Shown in pieces: positions 1-5,817 of a stretch of DNA of 6,416 nt. Each line of letters starts with the position of its first letter. Within the stretch, counting starts at the first letter, position 1. The DNA comes from Solirubrobacteraceae bacterium (lineage in GTDB: Bacteria; Actinomycetota; Thermoleophilia; Solirubrobacterales; Solirubrobacteraceae). Both the position numbers and the translations under genes were made by a program. The notes under the pieces are model-generated. The model did not search any database and was not told the origin of the DNA. It saw nothing but the letters and a program-made list of their open reading frames with translations. The stretch lies in NCBI GenBank assembly GCA_025455895.1, contig JALOLQ010000092.1, forward strand, positions 1-6,416, given 5' to 3'.

Positions 1-35
1 GCATGACGGTCTCCGCCCGCCGCATCGCTAAGCGC

Positions 36-70
36 GGCGGATCCACCCTGATGGTCCGGCAGGATCCGCC
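36..70 (-). terminator. Possible terminator hairpin downstream of the acyl-CoA reductase gene
   Basis: Bases 36-44 (GGCGGATCC) and 62-70 (GGATCCGCC) are perfect 9-bp inverted repeats around a 17-nt loop. The structure begins about 70 nt past the stop codon of the minus-strand reductase gene. There is no T-run after the stem on either strand, so it is not a classical intrinsic terminator, although GC-rich actinobacteria often use hairpins lacking a U-tract. The rest of bases 1-142 shows no supportable gene. A terminator role is inferred from position and symmetry only; a protein-binding palindrome would look the same. Confidence 0.35.
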
Positions 71-142
71 ACGCCCAGGGCCAGGGCCGTCGAACCTCGC
101 CTCGGCGGTCTCGTCGCACGGTCCTCGGCGGCCCGCCGGTCC

Positions 143-2131
143 CTACCAGTGCACGCCCTTCATGAGGTTCGCCATCGCGATCTGCTCCATCGAGGCGCGC
201 TCGTTCGGGTCCTTCTGGCCCTTGGCGGCGGCCGAGTCGGGGAACACCTTGTAGGCGGCGTGGAGGATCTGGTCGACGGCCTTCGGCGCGAGCGCGTAGG
301 CGACCTCGCCGAACGTCCCCAGGCGGGTGTTGATCGTCTTGGGCTTGCTGCGGATCGCCTCGCAGATCATGTCGCCGGCCTCGTCGGGCGAGATCGTCGG
401 GAACGAGTCGTAGATCTTCGTCGGCGCGATCATCGGCGTGCGCACGAGCGGCATGTGGATCGTCGTGAACGTGATGTTCTTGCCGATCAGCTCGGAGGAG
501 ACCACGCGCGTCCACGCGTCGAGCGCCGCCTTCGAGGCGACGTAGGCGCTGAACCGCGGCGGGTTGGTCTGCGCGCCGATCGAGCTGACGTTCACGATGT
601 GGCCGAAGCGCCGCTCGGTCATGTGCGGGAGCAGGCCCATCACGAGCTTGATCGCGCCGAAGTAGTTCAGCTGCATCGTGCGCTCGTAGTCGTGGAAGCG
701 GTCGAGGCTGAGCTCGAGCGAGCGGCGGATCGAGCGCCCCGCGTTGTTGACGATCATGTCGATCGACGCGTGCTCGGCCAGCAGCTCCTCGACGAGCGCC
801 TCGATCGAGTCCATCTCGGCGAGGTCTGCGGTGTACACGTACGCGGTCCCGCCGGCCGCCTCGATCTCGGCCTTCGTCTCCTCGAGCTTCTCGCGCCCGC
901 GGGCGACGAGCAGCGGGATGCCGCCGGCCTTGGCGATCTTCAGCGCCGCCGCCTTGCCGATGCCCGACGAGGCGCCCGTGATCACGACGGTGCGCCCGTT
1001 GACCGCCGCGGACAGCGAGCGGTCCTTGAAGAGGTCCGGGTCGAGGTTGCGCTCCCAGTAGTCCCAGATCCGCTCCGCGTAGGAGTCGAGCTCGGGCACC
1101 TCGATGCCCGTGCCCGCCAGCGCGCGCTCGGTGTCGCGCGTGTCGAACGAGCACGAGAAGCCCATGTGGCCGACGATCTCGTCCGGGATGCCGAAGTCCT
1201 CGAGCACCGCCTTGCGCACGCCCTTCAGGGCCGGCAGCTGCATGAGCATCGAGAACGTGCCCTTGGGCAGCGCGTCGAGCAGCTTCGAGTCCACCCGCAG
1301 CGCGAGCTGCGGTGCGTGGGCGGCGGCGGCGAAGTGGTTCAGCGCCTCGCCCGAGGGCGTCATCCGCGGCGCGGCGAGGTGGAACGCCTGGCCCGCGTGG
1401 CCCTCCTGGTGGGCGAGCGCGTCGAGCGCGTCGGCGACGTAGTCGACCGGCACGATGTTCGTGTCGCCGACCTCCGGGCCCGCCAGCGGGAACCACTGCG
1501 GGAGCGTGTCGCGCGCCTTCTGGATCGCCTTGAAGAAGTAGTAGGGCCCGTCGACCTTGTCCATCTCGCCGGTGCGCGAGTCGCCGACGACGATCGCGGG
1601 GCGGTAGACCGTCCACGGCACGTTCGTCTCGTCGCGCACGAGCCGCTCGGACTCGAACTTCGTGCGGTGGTAGGGGGAGGGCAGCTTCTGGCCCTCGTCG
1701 AACATGTCCTCGCGGAAGAGGCCCTTGTAGGCGCCCGCCGCCGCGACCGACGAGACGTGGTGCAGGTGCCCGGGCTGCAGGTCGTTGACGAGGTTGACGA
1801 GCTGCTGCGTGCCGCCGACGTTCAGCGCCTCGTTCACCTCGTCCGGCGCGGTCATGTCGTAGATCGCCGCGAGGTGGAAGACGTGGTCCACCTTCCCGCG
1901 GTGCTCGTCGATCCAGGCCTGGTCGATCCCGAGCTTCACGGCCTGCAGGTCGCCGGTCACCGGGTGCACGCGGCCCTGGGCCCCCCAGCGCTCGATCAGC
2001 GCGTCGAGCCGCTCGCGCGAGCCCTCGCGCACCAGCACGTGGACGTCGCCGCCGCGTTCCAGCAGGCGCTCGACGAGGTTGCGCCCGATGAAGCCCGTGG
2101 CTCCCGTGACGAAGTAGGTCTTCTCCTCCAT
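143..2131 (-). CDS. Two-domain fatty acyl-CoA reductase-type SDR protein
   Basis: Predicted cytosolic NAD(P)H-dependent enzyme of 662 residues with two Rossmann-fold reductase domains. The N-terminal extended SDR (about 1-365) has the nucleotide loop TGATGFIG at 9-16, a Ser pair at 127-128 and the catalytic pair YHRTK at 154-158. The C-terminal classical SDR (about 378-640) has TGASSGIG at 385-392, NNAG at 462-465, catalytic Ser at 516/517 and YVASK at 530-534. Both active sites therefore look intact. This order and length match the bacterial acyl-CoA reductases of the Marinobacter FAR type (about 660 residues) and mycobacterial AcrA1/Rv3391 (about 650), which reduce fatty acyl-CoA to aldehyde and, in Marinobacter, on to alcohol for wax esters. 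I chose the ATG at 2131 because the Rossmann strand starts within a few residues and a -10 hexamer sits 8 nt upstream; the TTG at 2140 overlaps that hexamer. It follows the secreted-protein gene after 42 nt and may have its own promoter. Chain length and final product cannot be read from sequence. Confidence 0.9.
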   Translation of the reverse strand: MEEKTYFVTGATGFIGRNLVERLLERGGDVHVLVREGSRERLDALIERWGAQGRVHPVTGDLQAVKLGIDQAWIDEHRGKVDHVFHLAAIYDMTAPDEVNEALNVGGTQQLVNLVNDLQPGHLHHVSSVAAAGAYKGLFREDMFDEGQKLPSPYHRTKFESERLVRDETNVPWTVYRPAIVVGDSRTGEMDKVDGPYYFFKAIQKARDTLPQWFPLAGPEVGDTNIVPVDYVADALDALAHQEGHAGQAFHLAAPRMTPSGEALNHFAAAAHAPQLALRVDSKLLDALPKGTFSMLMQLPALKGVRKAVLEDFGIPDEIVGHMGFSCSFDTRDTERALAGTGIEVPELDSYAERIWDYWERNLDPDLFKDRSLSAAVNGRTVVITGASSGIGKAAALKIAKAGGIPLLVARGREKLEETKAEIEAAGGTAYVYTADLAEMDSIEALVEELLAEHASIDMIVNNAGRSIRRSLELSLDRFHDYERTMQLNYFGAIKLVMGLLPHMTERRFGHIVNVSSIGAQTNPPRFSAYVASKAALDAWTRVVSSELIGKNITFTTIHMPLVRTPMIAPTKIYDSFPTISPDEAGDMICEAIRSKPKTINTRLGTFGEVAYALAPKAVDQILHAAYKVFPDSAAAKGQKDPNERASMEQIAMANLMKGVHW

Positions 2132-2139
2132 GGCGGGCA

Positions 2140-2145
2140 ACCCTA
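2140..2145 (-). promoter_or_regulatory. -10 element of a probable leaderless promoter for the acyl-CoA reductase gene
   Basis: On the minus strand TAGGGT lies at 2145-2140, separated from the ATG at 2131 by 8 nt. A start site 7-9 nt after the -10 would put transcription initiation at or next to the A of the ATG. No Shine-Dalgarno sequence lies between them. A weak -35-like TTCCCG (2169-2164, 18-bp spacer) sits just past the stop codon of the upstream gene. The same string TAGGGTTGC precedes the crotonase start at 4980. Confidence 0.5.
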
Positions 2146-2173
2146 CCCGGCGGGCGACGGCCGCGGGAAAGGA

Positions 2174-4147
2174 CTATTTCAGGGTCACGCCGTACCACCG
2201 CCGCGCGGGCTTGCCGGCGGTGGTGGTCACCCCGTCCTGGACCAGCTCGAGCCGCGCGCGCAGCCGCCGGTACTTGCGCACGAGCGCGCGGTTGCGCGCG
2301 CCCACGCGGATCCGCGCGACGGTCGACGTGCCGGCCGGCACGGTGATCTGCAGCCGCTGGAGCACGACCGTCTTGAACCGGGCGCGCCGCCCGATCTTGC
2401 GCTTGAAGCGCGCGCTCAGCGTGCTGCGCACGACGCACGAGGTCCCGGCGAGCGCCTGGCAGGTGACCGGCAGCGTCACCACGCCGCGCCGGTAGACCGG
2501 GCGCAGGTAGCTCGCCGAGGCGGGCGGCGGGGAGAAGGCGATCGTCGCGCTCGTCGCGGCGCGGTCGCCGGCCGCGTCGGTGACCTCGGCGCTGACCGGG
2601 TTCGCCCCCGGGCTCAGCTCCATCGGCACCGCGAAGCTCCCGTCGGCCGCGGGCCGGACCGGGCGGCCGTTGACGACGAGGGCGGCGATCGCCCCCGGGG
2701 CCTCGGCCCGGCCGGTGAGCACGTACTCGCGCGAGAAGCCGGCGGCGGCCGTCGGGCTCGTGAATCCCACCCGCGGGCCGCTCGCCGCGGCCTCCGCCTC
2801 GGCCGTCGCGACGTGCCCGGCCAGCGCCGCCGCGTCCGTGGCGGCGGCGAACCGCTGGACGATCTGCAGCGCGCCCGCGGCCGGCACCGTGCGCGTGAAC
2901 GCCGCCTCGAACGCGGACGGACCGGTGAAGCGCAGCGCGTCGGGACGCGTTGAGAAGGTGATTGCGCCGAGCGGGTTGGCCGGGCCGGGGAGCGGGTCGG
3001 CGGCCTCGGCGCGCAGCTCGACGGTGCTCACGCGCCCGGGAGGCGACGGCGGCGTCTCGCCGGCGGCGCGGGCGCGGAACCCGGCCCCGGCCTCCCAGCC
3101 CAGGCGGTAGGCCCCGGGGCCCCCGGACTGGCGATGGGCGTAGCGCAGCTCGAGGGCGTGGGCGCGCGCGTCGGTGCTGATGAAGCGGTCGCTCGCGGTG
3201 AGTGTGGCCCCGTCCGCGCCGGTCGTCACGGTGCGCTCGAGCCGGACGCCGGCGTCGTCGGCGCGCGGGCACGAGGCGGGCGTGAGGTCGGCGAAGGGGA
3301 TCCCTCCGGGGCAGACGAGCAGCGGCTCCTCGGTGACCGCGGTCGTCGCGCCCGTCAGCGGGTCGGCGCGCAGCTCGGCGATCCGCACGCCCTCGAGCCC
3401 GGCGAGCGCCGCGTCGAACGCGCTGAGCGCCCACGGTCCGAACGCGTTGCGCCCGTCGACCACGACGCCCGAGCGCGGGTCGCCGGCGGGGTCGCTCGCG
3501 GGCGCGAGCAGCGCGTTCCCGGCGAACGGGGAACGCCCGCGGCGCGGCGAAGCGCCCTCGACGGGCTCGAGCGCGGCGGGGGCGCCGACGGCCGTGGCCG
3601 CGCCCCAGCGCGCCGCGCCCGCCGGCAGCGCCACGCCGACGCTCACGTCGCGCAGCCGGCCGGCGTTCGGGTTGCCGGGACCGGTGATCGGCGTCGTGCC
3701 GCGCAGCGCGGTGAGCAGCCGCGGCCCGCCGAACGCGGCGGCGGCCTCCTCGTCGGCGAGGCTCGCGCCCTGCGGTACGAGCCGCAGGCGGCAGGGGATG
3801 CCCGCCACCGGCGCCAGCGACGTGGTGGCGGCGAACGTGCCGCCGGTGGTCTCCACGGGTCCCGGGTCGAGCGTCAGCTCCTGCAGCGCGCCCGTCGGGT
3901 CGCGCCAGGTGCAGCGCAGCTCGCCGGCCGCGGCGCCGCCGGTCACCGTCCCGCGCACCGCGAGCGTGTTCTCCGGGTCCGCGGGGCCGAGGTCGGCGTC
4001 GTAGACGGGGCGCGCGTCCGGCGCGGGGCCGGTGATCGCCGAACCGCTGAAGGCCGGGGCGGCGCCCGGCGCCGCGAGCAGGCCGAGCAGCGCCGCGAGG
4101 GCGGCGCCGATCCAGCTCACACTCGGCCTGGGCGCCGGGAATCGCAC
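2174..4147 (-). CDS. Secreted multidomain protein with an Ig-like domain, function unknown
   Basis: Predicted exported protein of 657 residues; no enzymatic motif recognised. From the GTG at 4147 the N-terminus has a basic n-region (Arg 2 and 7), a hydrophobic core at about 11-27 and an Ala-Pro-Ala signal peptidase site near residue 32. The GTG at 4120 (648 residues) is an alternative start but gives a signal peptide without positive charge. A long Gly/Ala/Pro-rich, probably beta-rich region (about 35-455) is followed by an Ig-like domain at about 459-538, which resembles the glucodextranase-B type: it has VNGRPV, an Asp-Gly-Ser-Phe turn and SPGANPV. The last 110 residues form a Lys/Arg-rich beta module of a kind common in Solirubrobacterales secreted proteins. 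After the signal peptide there are exactly six cysteines, close in pairs (79/119, 279/293, 563/571), suggesting three disulfides outside the cell. The start lies 53 nt after the crotonase stop, with a 12-bp palindrome (4170-4181) between them. I see no clear promoter, so cotranscription with the crotonase is possible. Confidence 0.75.
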   Translation of the reverse strand: MRFPAPRPSVSWIGAALAALLGLLAAPGAAPAFSGSAITGPAPDARPVYDADLGPADPENTLAVRGTVTGGAAAGELRCTWRDPTGALQELTLDPGPVETTGGTFAATTSLAPVAGIPCRLRLVPQGASLADEEAAAAFGGPRLLTALRGTTPITGPGNPNAGRLRDVSVGVALPAGAARWGAATAVGAPAALEPVEGASPRRGRSPFAGNALLAPASDPAGDPRSGVVVDGRNAFGPWALSAFDAALAGLEGVRIAELRADPLTGATTAVTEEPLLVCPGGIPFADLTPASCPRADDAGVRLERTVTTGADGATLTASDRFISTDARAHALELRYAHRQSGGPGAYRLGWEAGAGFRARAAGETPPSPPGRVSTVELRAEAADPLPGPANPLGAITFSTRPDALRFTGPSAFEAAFTRTVPAAGALQIVQRFAAATDAAALAGHVATAEAEAAASGPRVGFTSPTAAAGFSREYVLTGRAEAPGAIAALVVNGRPVRPAADGSFAVPMELSPGANPVSAEVTDAAGDRAATSATIAFSPPPASASYLRPVYRRGVVTLPVTCQALAGTSCVVRSTLSARFKRKIGRRARFKTVVLQRLQITVPAGTSTVARIRVGARNRALVRKYRRLRARLELVQDGVTTTAGKPARRWYGVTLK

Positions 4148-4200
4148 GCCCGGCGAGTGTCGCAGAGGCCCCGGCGCCGGGCGCCGGGTGCGGACGGGTG

Positions 4201-4980
4201 TCAGACCCCGGCGCCCGCGCCGCCGCGGCCGGCACCCGCTGCGAACCGGCCCGCGCCCTCGACCGCATCCTGGAAGACCTGCGGCCCCGCCTGCGCCTCG
4301 AGCGCGAGCCCCTCCTCGAGCGGCAGGCCGAGCCCCTCGATCGCCGCGCGCCGGTCGGCGAGCATCGTCGCCTGCGGGAAGCCGGCGAGGCCCTCGGCGA
4401 TCTCGAGCGCGCGCGTCACGTGCGCGCCCGCGGGCACGACCTCGGTGAGCAGCCCCATGTCCAGCGCCTCGTCGGCGCCGATGATCCGCCCGGTGAGGAT
4501 CAGGTCGAGCGCGCGCCCGAGCCCGACGACCCGGGGCAGCCGCTGCGTGCCGCCGTCGATCAGCGGGACGCCCCAGCGCCGCTCGGGGAAGCCGAGCTGC
4601 GCGCCCTCGGCGGCCACGCGCAGGTCGCACCAGAGCGCCAGCTCGAGCCCGCCGGCCAGGCACCAGCCGGAGATCGCGGCGATCGTCGGCTTCGACGGCG
4701 TCAGCCGGGTGAAGCCCATCGGGCCCTCGGCGCCCGCGGCGACGTCGCCCAGGCGGCCGGCGAAGGTCGAGATCGCCTTGAGGTCGGCACCGGCGCAGAA
4801 CGCCGCGTCACCGCCGCCGGTCAGGACCAGCACGCGCGCGTCGTCGTCGGCCTCGAACGCCCGGTAGCCCTCCAGCAGCCGCTCCGCGGTCGGCCCGTCC
4901 ACCGCGTTGCGCCGCGCCGGGCGGTCGATCGTCAGCAGCGCGGCGGCGCCGCGGCGCTCGTAGCGCACCTCGTCGGTCAT
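4201..4980 (-). CDS. Crotonase family protein, probable enoyl-CoA hydratase
   Basis: Cytosolic crotonase-fold protein of 259 residues, the usual length, predicted to hydrate 2-enoyl-CoA to 3-hydroxyacyl-CoA as in beta-oxidation. The first oxyanion-hole motif is FCAGAD at 61-66 and the second is in AGGLELA around 109-115. Both residues equivalent to the mitochondrial hydratase catalytic glutamates are present: Glu113 in the LEL motif and Glu133 in FPERRWG, followed by GGTQRLP at 143-149. Substrate and direction are not readable, and isomerases or dehydratases of this fold can also keep both glutamates. The C-terminus (about 241-259) is an unusual Gly/Ala-rich tail. The ATG at 4980 is chosen because the domain begins directly there and a TTCACA-18-TAGGGT promoter lies 7 nt upstream. 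It is divergent from the small gene at 5072 and is first of a minus-strand run with the secreted-protein and acyl-CoA reductase genes. Confidence 0.88.
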   Translation of the reverse strand: MTDEVRYERRGAAALLTIDRPARRNAVDGPTAERLLEGYRAFEADDDARVLVLTGGGDAAFCAGADLKAISTFAGRLGDVAAGAEGPMGFTRLTPSKPTIAAISGWCLAGGLELALWCDLRVAAEGAQLGFPERRWGVPLIDGGTQRLPRVVGLGRALDLILTGRIIGADEALDMGLLTEVVPAGAHVTRALEIAEGLAGFPQATMLADRRAAIEGLGLPLEEGLALEAQAGPQVFQDAVEGAGRFAAGAGRGGAGAGV

Positions 4981-4987
4981 GACCGCA

Positions 4988-5017
4988 ACCCTACGCCGGA
5001 CCCGGGAGGCCTGTGAA
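4988..5017 (-). promoter_or_regulatory. Leaderless promoter of the crotonase gene
   Basis: On the minus strand TTCACA (5017-5012, one mismatch to the TTGACA consensus) and TAGGGT (4993-4988) are separated by 18 bp, and the -10 ends 7 nt before the ATG at 4980. This spacing leaves no room for a leader or a Shine-Dalgarno sequence, so the transcript probably starts at the ATG. It is the best-formed promoter in the window. Only sequence spacing supports it. Confidence 0.6.
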
Positions 5018-5034
5018 CGTCGTGTTTCCGCCCC

Positions 5035-5063
5035 GTGACCGGGCGCCCAGCGGGCGCTACCGT
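5035..5063 (+). promoter_or_regulatory. Leaderless promoter of the small gene at 5072
   Basis: GTGACC at 5035-5040 matches four central positions of TTGACA. After a 17-bp spacer TACCGT follows at 5058-5063, ending 8 nt before the ATG at 5072. No Shine-Dalgarno sequence is present. It is arranged back-to-back with the crotonase promoter; the two -35 elements are 17 bp apart, close enough for one regulator to contact both. Confidence 0.5.
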
Positions 5064-5071
5064 CGGCGCCG

Positions 5072-5314
5072 ATGCCGTCGATCATCAAGTTCAGCGGCCA
5101 CCGCGACGACTCCCTGCTCGTGATGGAGGACGTCGACGAGGTGGCCTCGCTCATGCGCGAGGCCGGCGGCGGCGCCCTGCGGCTGACCCGCAACATCGGG
5201 ACCCCGGTGTTCGTCAACGCCGATCGCGTCGCCTACTGGCACGACTACACGCGCACGCGCCCCGGGCTCGACTCGCGCCGCGGCGCACCCGCGGCGCCCG
5301 CCGGCGCCGACTGA
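5072..5314 (+). CDS. Small conserved-looking protein of unknown function
   Basis: An 80-residue protein that I do not recognise with certainty. Residues 1-58 look like a compact alpha/beta fold: a first strand (SIIKFSGH), the acidic segment MEDVDEV leading into a helix ending near Arg29, then a strand-turn-strand with ALRLTRN and GTPVFVNADRVAYW at about 35-56. The last part, a Gly-x-x-Val-x-Val-x-Ala-Asp-x-Val-Ala-Tyr pattern, recalls very small actinobacterial proteins such as DUF3107, but this is a resemblance from memory and not a match. Residues 60-80 are a Pro/Ala/Arg-rich, probably disordered tail. No signal peptide or membrane segment is present. Support for it being real comes from the well-placed -35/-10 directly before the ATG, a terminator-like hairpin after it, and a patterned protein that is not just GC-driven low complexity. 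It is the only gene between the crotonase and the hairpin on its strand, so it is probably monocistronic. Confidence 0.7.
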   Translation: MPSIIKFSGHRDDSLLVMEDVDEVASLMREAGGGALRLTRNIGTPVFVNADRVAYWHDYTRTRPGLDSRRGAPAAPAGAD

Positions 5315-5317
5315 CCT

Positions 5318-5343
5318 CGGCCCGCCCCGCCGGCCCGCCCCGC
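5318..5343. repeat. 13-bp perfect tandem duplication with a G-quadruplex motif on the minus strand
   Basis: The unit CGGCCCGCCCCGC occurs twice with no gap (5318-5330 and 5331-5343), starting 3 nt after the stop codon of the small gene. On the minus strand the duplication produces four runs of three to four G with loops of 1, 5 and 1 nt (5341-5321), which fits the standard quadruplex pattern. Whether it folds, or is just a slippage product in GC-rich spacer, is unknown. Confidence 0.6.
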
Positions 5344-5362
5344 GCATCGCCCCGGAACGGCA

Positions 5363-5392
5363 GACGCCCCGGGGGTGCGGCCCCGGGGCGTC
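5363..5392. terminator. Terminator-like hairpin between convergent genes
   Basis: GACGCCCCGGGG (5363-5374) and CCCCGGGGCGTC (5381-5392) form a perfect 12-bp stem around a 6-nt loop. It lies 48 nt after the stop of the plus-strand small gene and about 100 nt past the stop of the minus-strand membrane protein gene. The position suggests a shared, bidirectional terminator. No T-run follows on either strand, as is common in high-GC actinobacteria. Confidence 0.65.
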
Positions 5393-5421
5393 GTGACACT
5401 GCGTGGATGCGAGGAGGGATC

Positions 5422-5445
5422 GCGACGCAGGAACGCCAGCGTCGC
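5422..5445 (-). terminator. Second, weaker hairpin after the small membrane protein gene
   Basis: GCGACGC (5422-5428) and GCGTCGC (5439-5445) pair perfectly over 7 bp with a 10-nt loop. It sits about 45 nt after the minus-strand stop at 5491 and before the stronger hairpin at 5363-5392, so it would be the first structure met by polymerase leaving that gene. The strand assignment and termination role are inferred; a 7-bp inverted repeat can occur by chance in such sequence. Confidence 0.3.
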
Positions 5446-5490
5446 ACCCCGCGACGGGGGCGGTGTGAAGATCCTGTGCAGCGGCGACGG

Positions 5491-5787
5491 CTACCAGCCG
5501 GACTGCCAGCGCGCCTCGCCGCCGAGCGCCTTCTTGGCGGCCTTGCGGCGCTCCTTGCGCTTGTCCAGGCGCCACTGGAGCAGGCTCATGAGCAGGATCA
5601 CCGTCGGGAAGAGGGCGATCACGAGGAAGCCGGCGTTCGTGACGACCTGGTCGTCGGCCTTGCCGTAGAGGCCCTCGCCGCTCAGCGGCTCCATCGGGTC
5701 GTAGCCGACCTCCTCGGCGACGGCGACCGGCGCCAGCAGCAGGAACGCGAGCAGGCCGGCGGGCAGGAGGGTGAACGCGCGCTTCAT
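5491..5787 (-). CDS. Small membrane protein with signal peptide and one further transmembrane helix
   Basis: A 98-residue protein of unrecognised family. The N-terminus MKRAF plus a hydrophobic core to residue 24, ending Ala-Val-Ala before Glu-Glu, is a good signal peptide or first membrane helix. Residues 25-49 form a short acidic external segment (Tyr-Asp-Pro-Met-Glu-Pro, then a Gly-rich stretch), 51-71 form a clear transmembrane helix, and 72-98 are strongly basic (LDKRKERRKAAKK). The positive-inside rule places this tail in the cytoplasm. If the signal is cleaved, the product is a single-pass protein with a tiny outer domain. The ATG at 5787 is chosen because it starts exactly at the charged n-region. 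No Shine-Dalgarno sequence precedes it. Its start is 30 bp from the divergent crotonase at 5818, and it converges with the gene at 5072. A role in anchoring or modulating a membrane complex is possible but nothing in the sequence shows it. Confidence 0.78.
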   Translation of the reverse strand: MKRAFTLLPAGLLAFLLLAPVAVAEEVGYDPMEPLSGEGLYGKADDQVVTNAGFLVIALFPTVILLMSLLQWRLDKRKERRKAAKKALGGEARWQSGW

Positions 5788-5797
5788 GAGGAGCCGA

Positions 5798-5807
5798 ATC
5801 GTATAGA
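5798..5807. promoter_or_regulatory. Overlapping divergent -10 elements
   Basis: The 30-bp gap between the start codons at 5787 (minus) and 5818 (plus) contains its only AT-rich stretch at 5797-5808. Read on the plus strand it gives TATAGA (5802-5807), 10 nt before the ATG at 5818. On the minus strand it gives TACGAT (5803-5798), 10 nt before the ATG at 5787. Neither side has a Shine-Dalgarno sequence or a convincing -35, and any -35 would lie inside the opposite gene. Confidence 0.45.
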
Positions 5808-5817
5808 ACCCCGCGGC

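Noticed and set aside
3..254. Plus-strand open frame of 83 codons at the left end
   Set aside because: It overlaps the 3' end of the acyl-CoA reductase gene, has no recognisable motif, and is Pro/Arg/Ser-rich as expected of a shadow frame.
149..2953. Plus-strand open frame of 934 codons opposite the acyl-CoA reductase and secreted-protein genes
   Set aside because: The translation is Arg/Val/Leu/Gly-rich without domain motifs and is antisense to a gene with clear SDR motifs. High GC at third positions suppresses stops on the opposite strand.
4170..4181. 12-bp palindrome CCCGGCGCCGGG between the crotonase and the secreted-protein gene as a terminator or operator
   Set aside because: It has no loop for a stable hairpin and lies in repetitive GGCGCC-rich spacer where such palindromes arise by chance.
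4148..4663. Upstream extension of the secreted-protein frame into the crotonase gene
   Set aside because: The added residues are low-complexity Arg/Ala/Gly, overlap a conserved crotonase in another frame, and would bury the signal peptide internally.
3134..4867. Plus-strand open frame of 577 codons opposite the secreted protein and crotonase
   Set aside because: Arg/Ala/Gly-rich composition with no recognisable fold; a shadow of two supported minus-strand genes.
4981..5217. Upstream extension of the crotonase to a start at 5217
   Set aside because: It would add about 79 non-homologous residues, run through the promoter-like elements and overlap the divergent small gene. The crotonase domain starts at the ATG at 4980.
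5057..5575. Minus-strand open frame of 172 codons across the small gene and terminator
   Set aside because: It runs through a perfect 12-bp hairpin and a tandem repeat, has low-complexity composition and overlaps two better genes.
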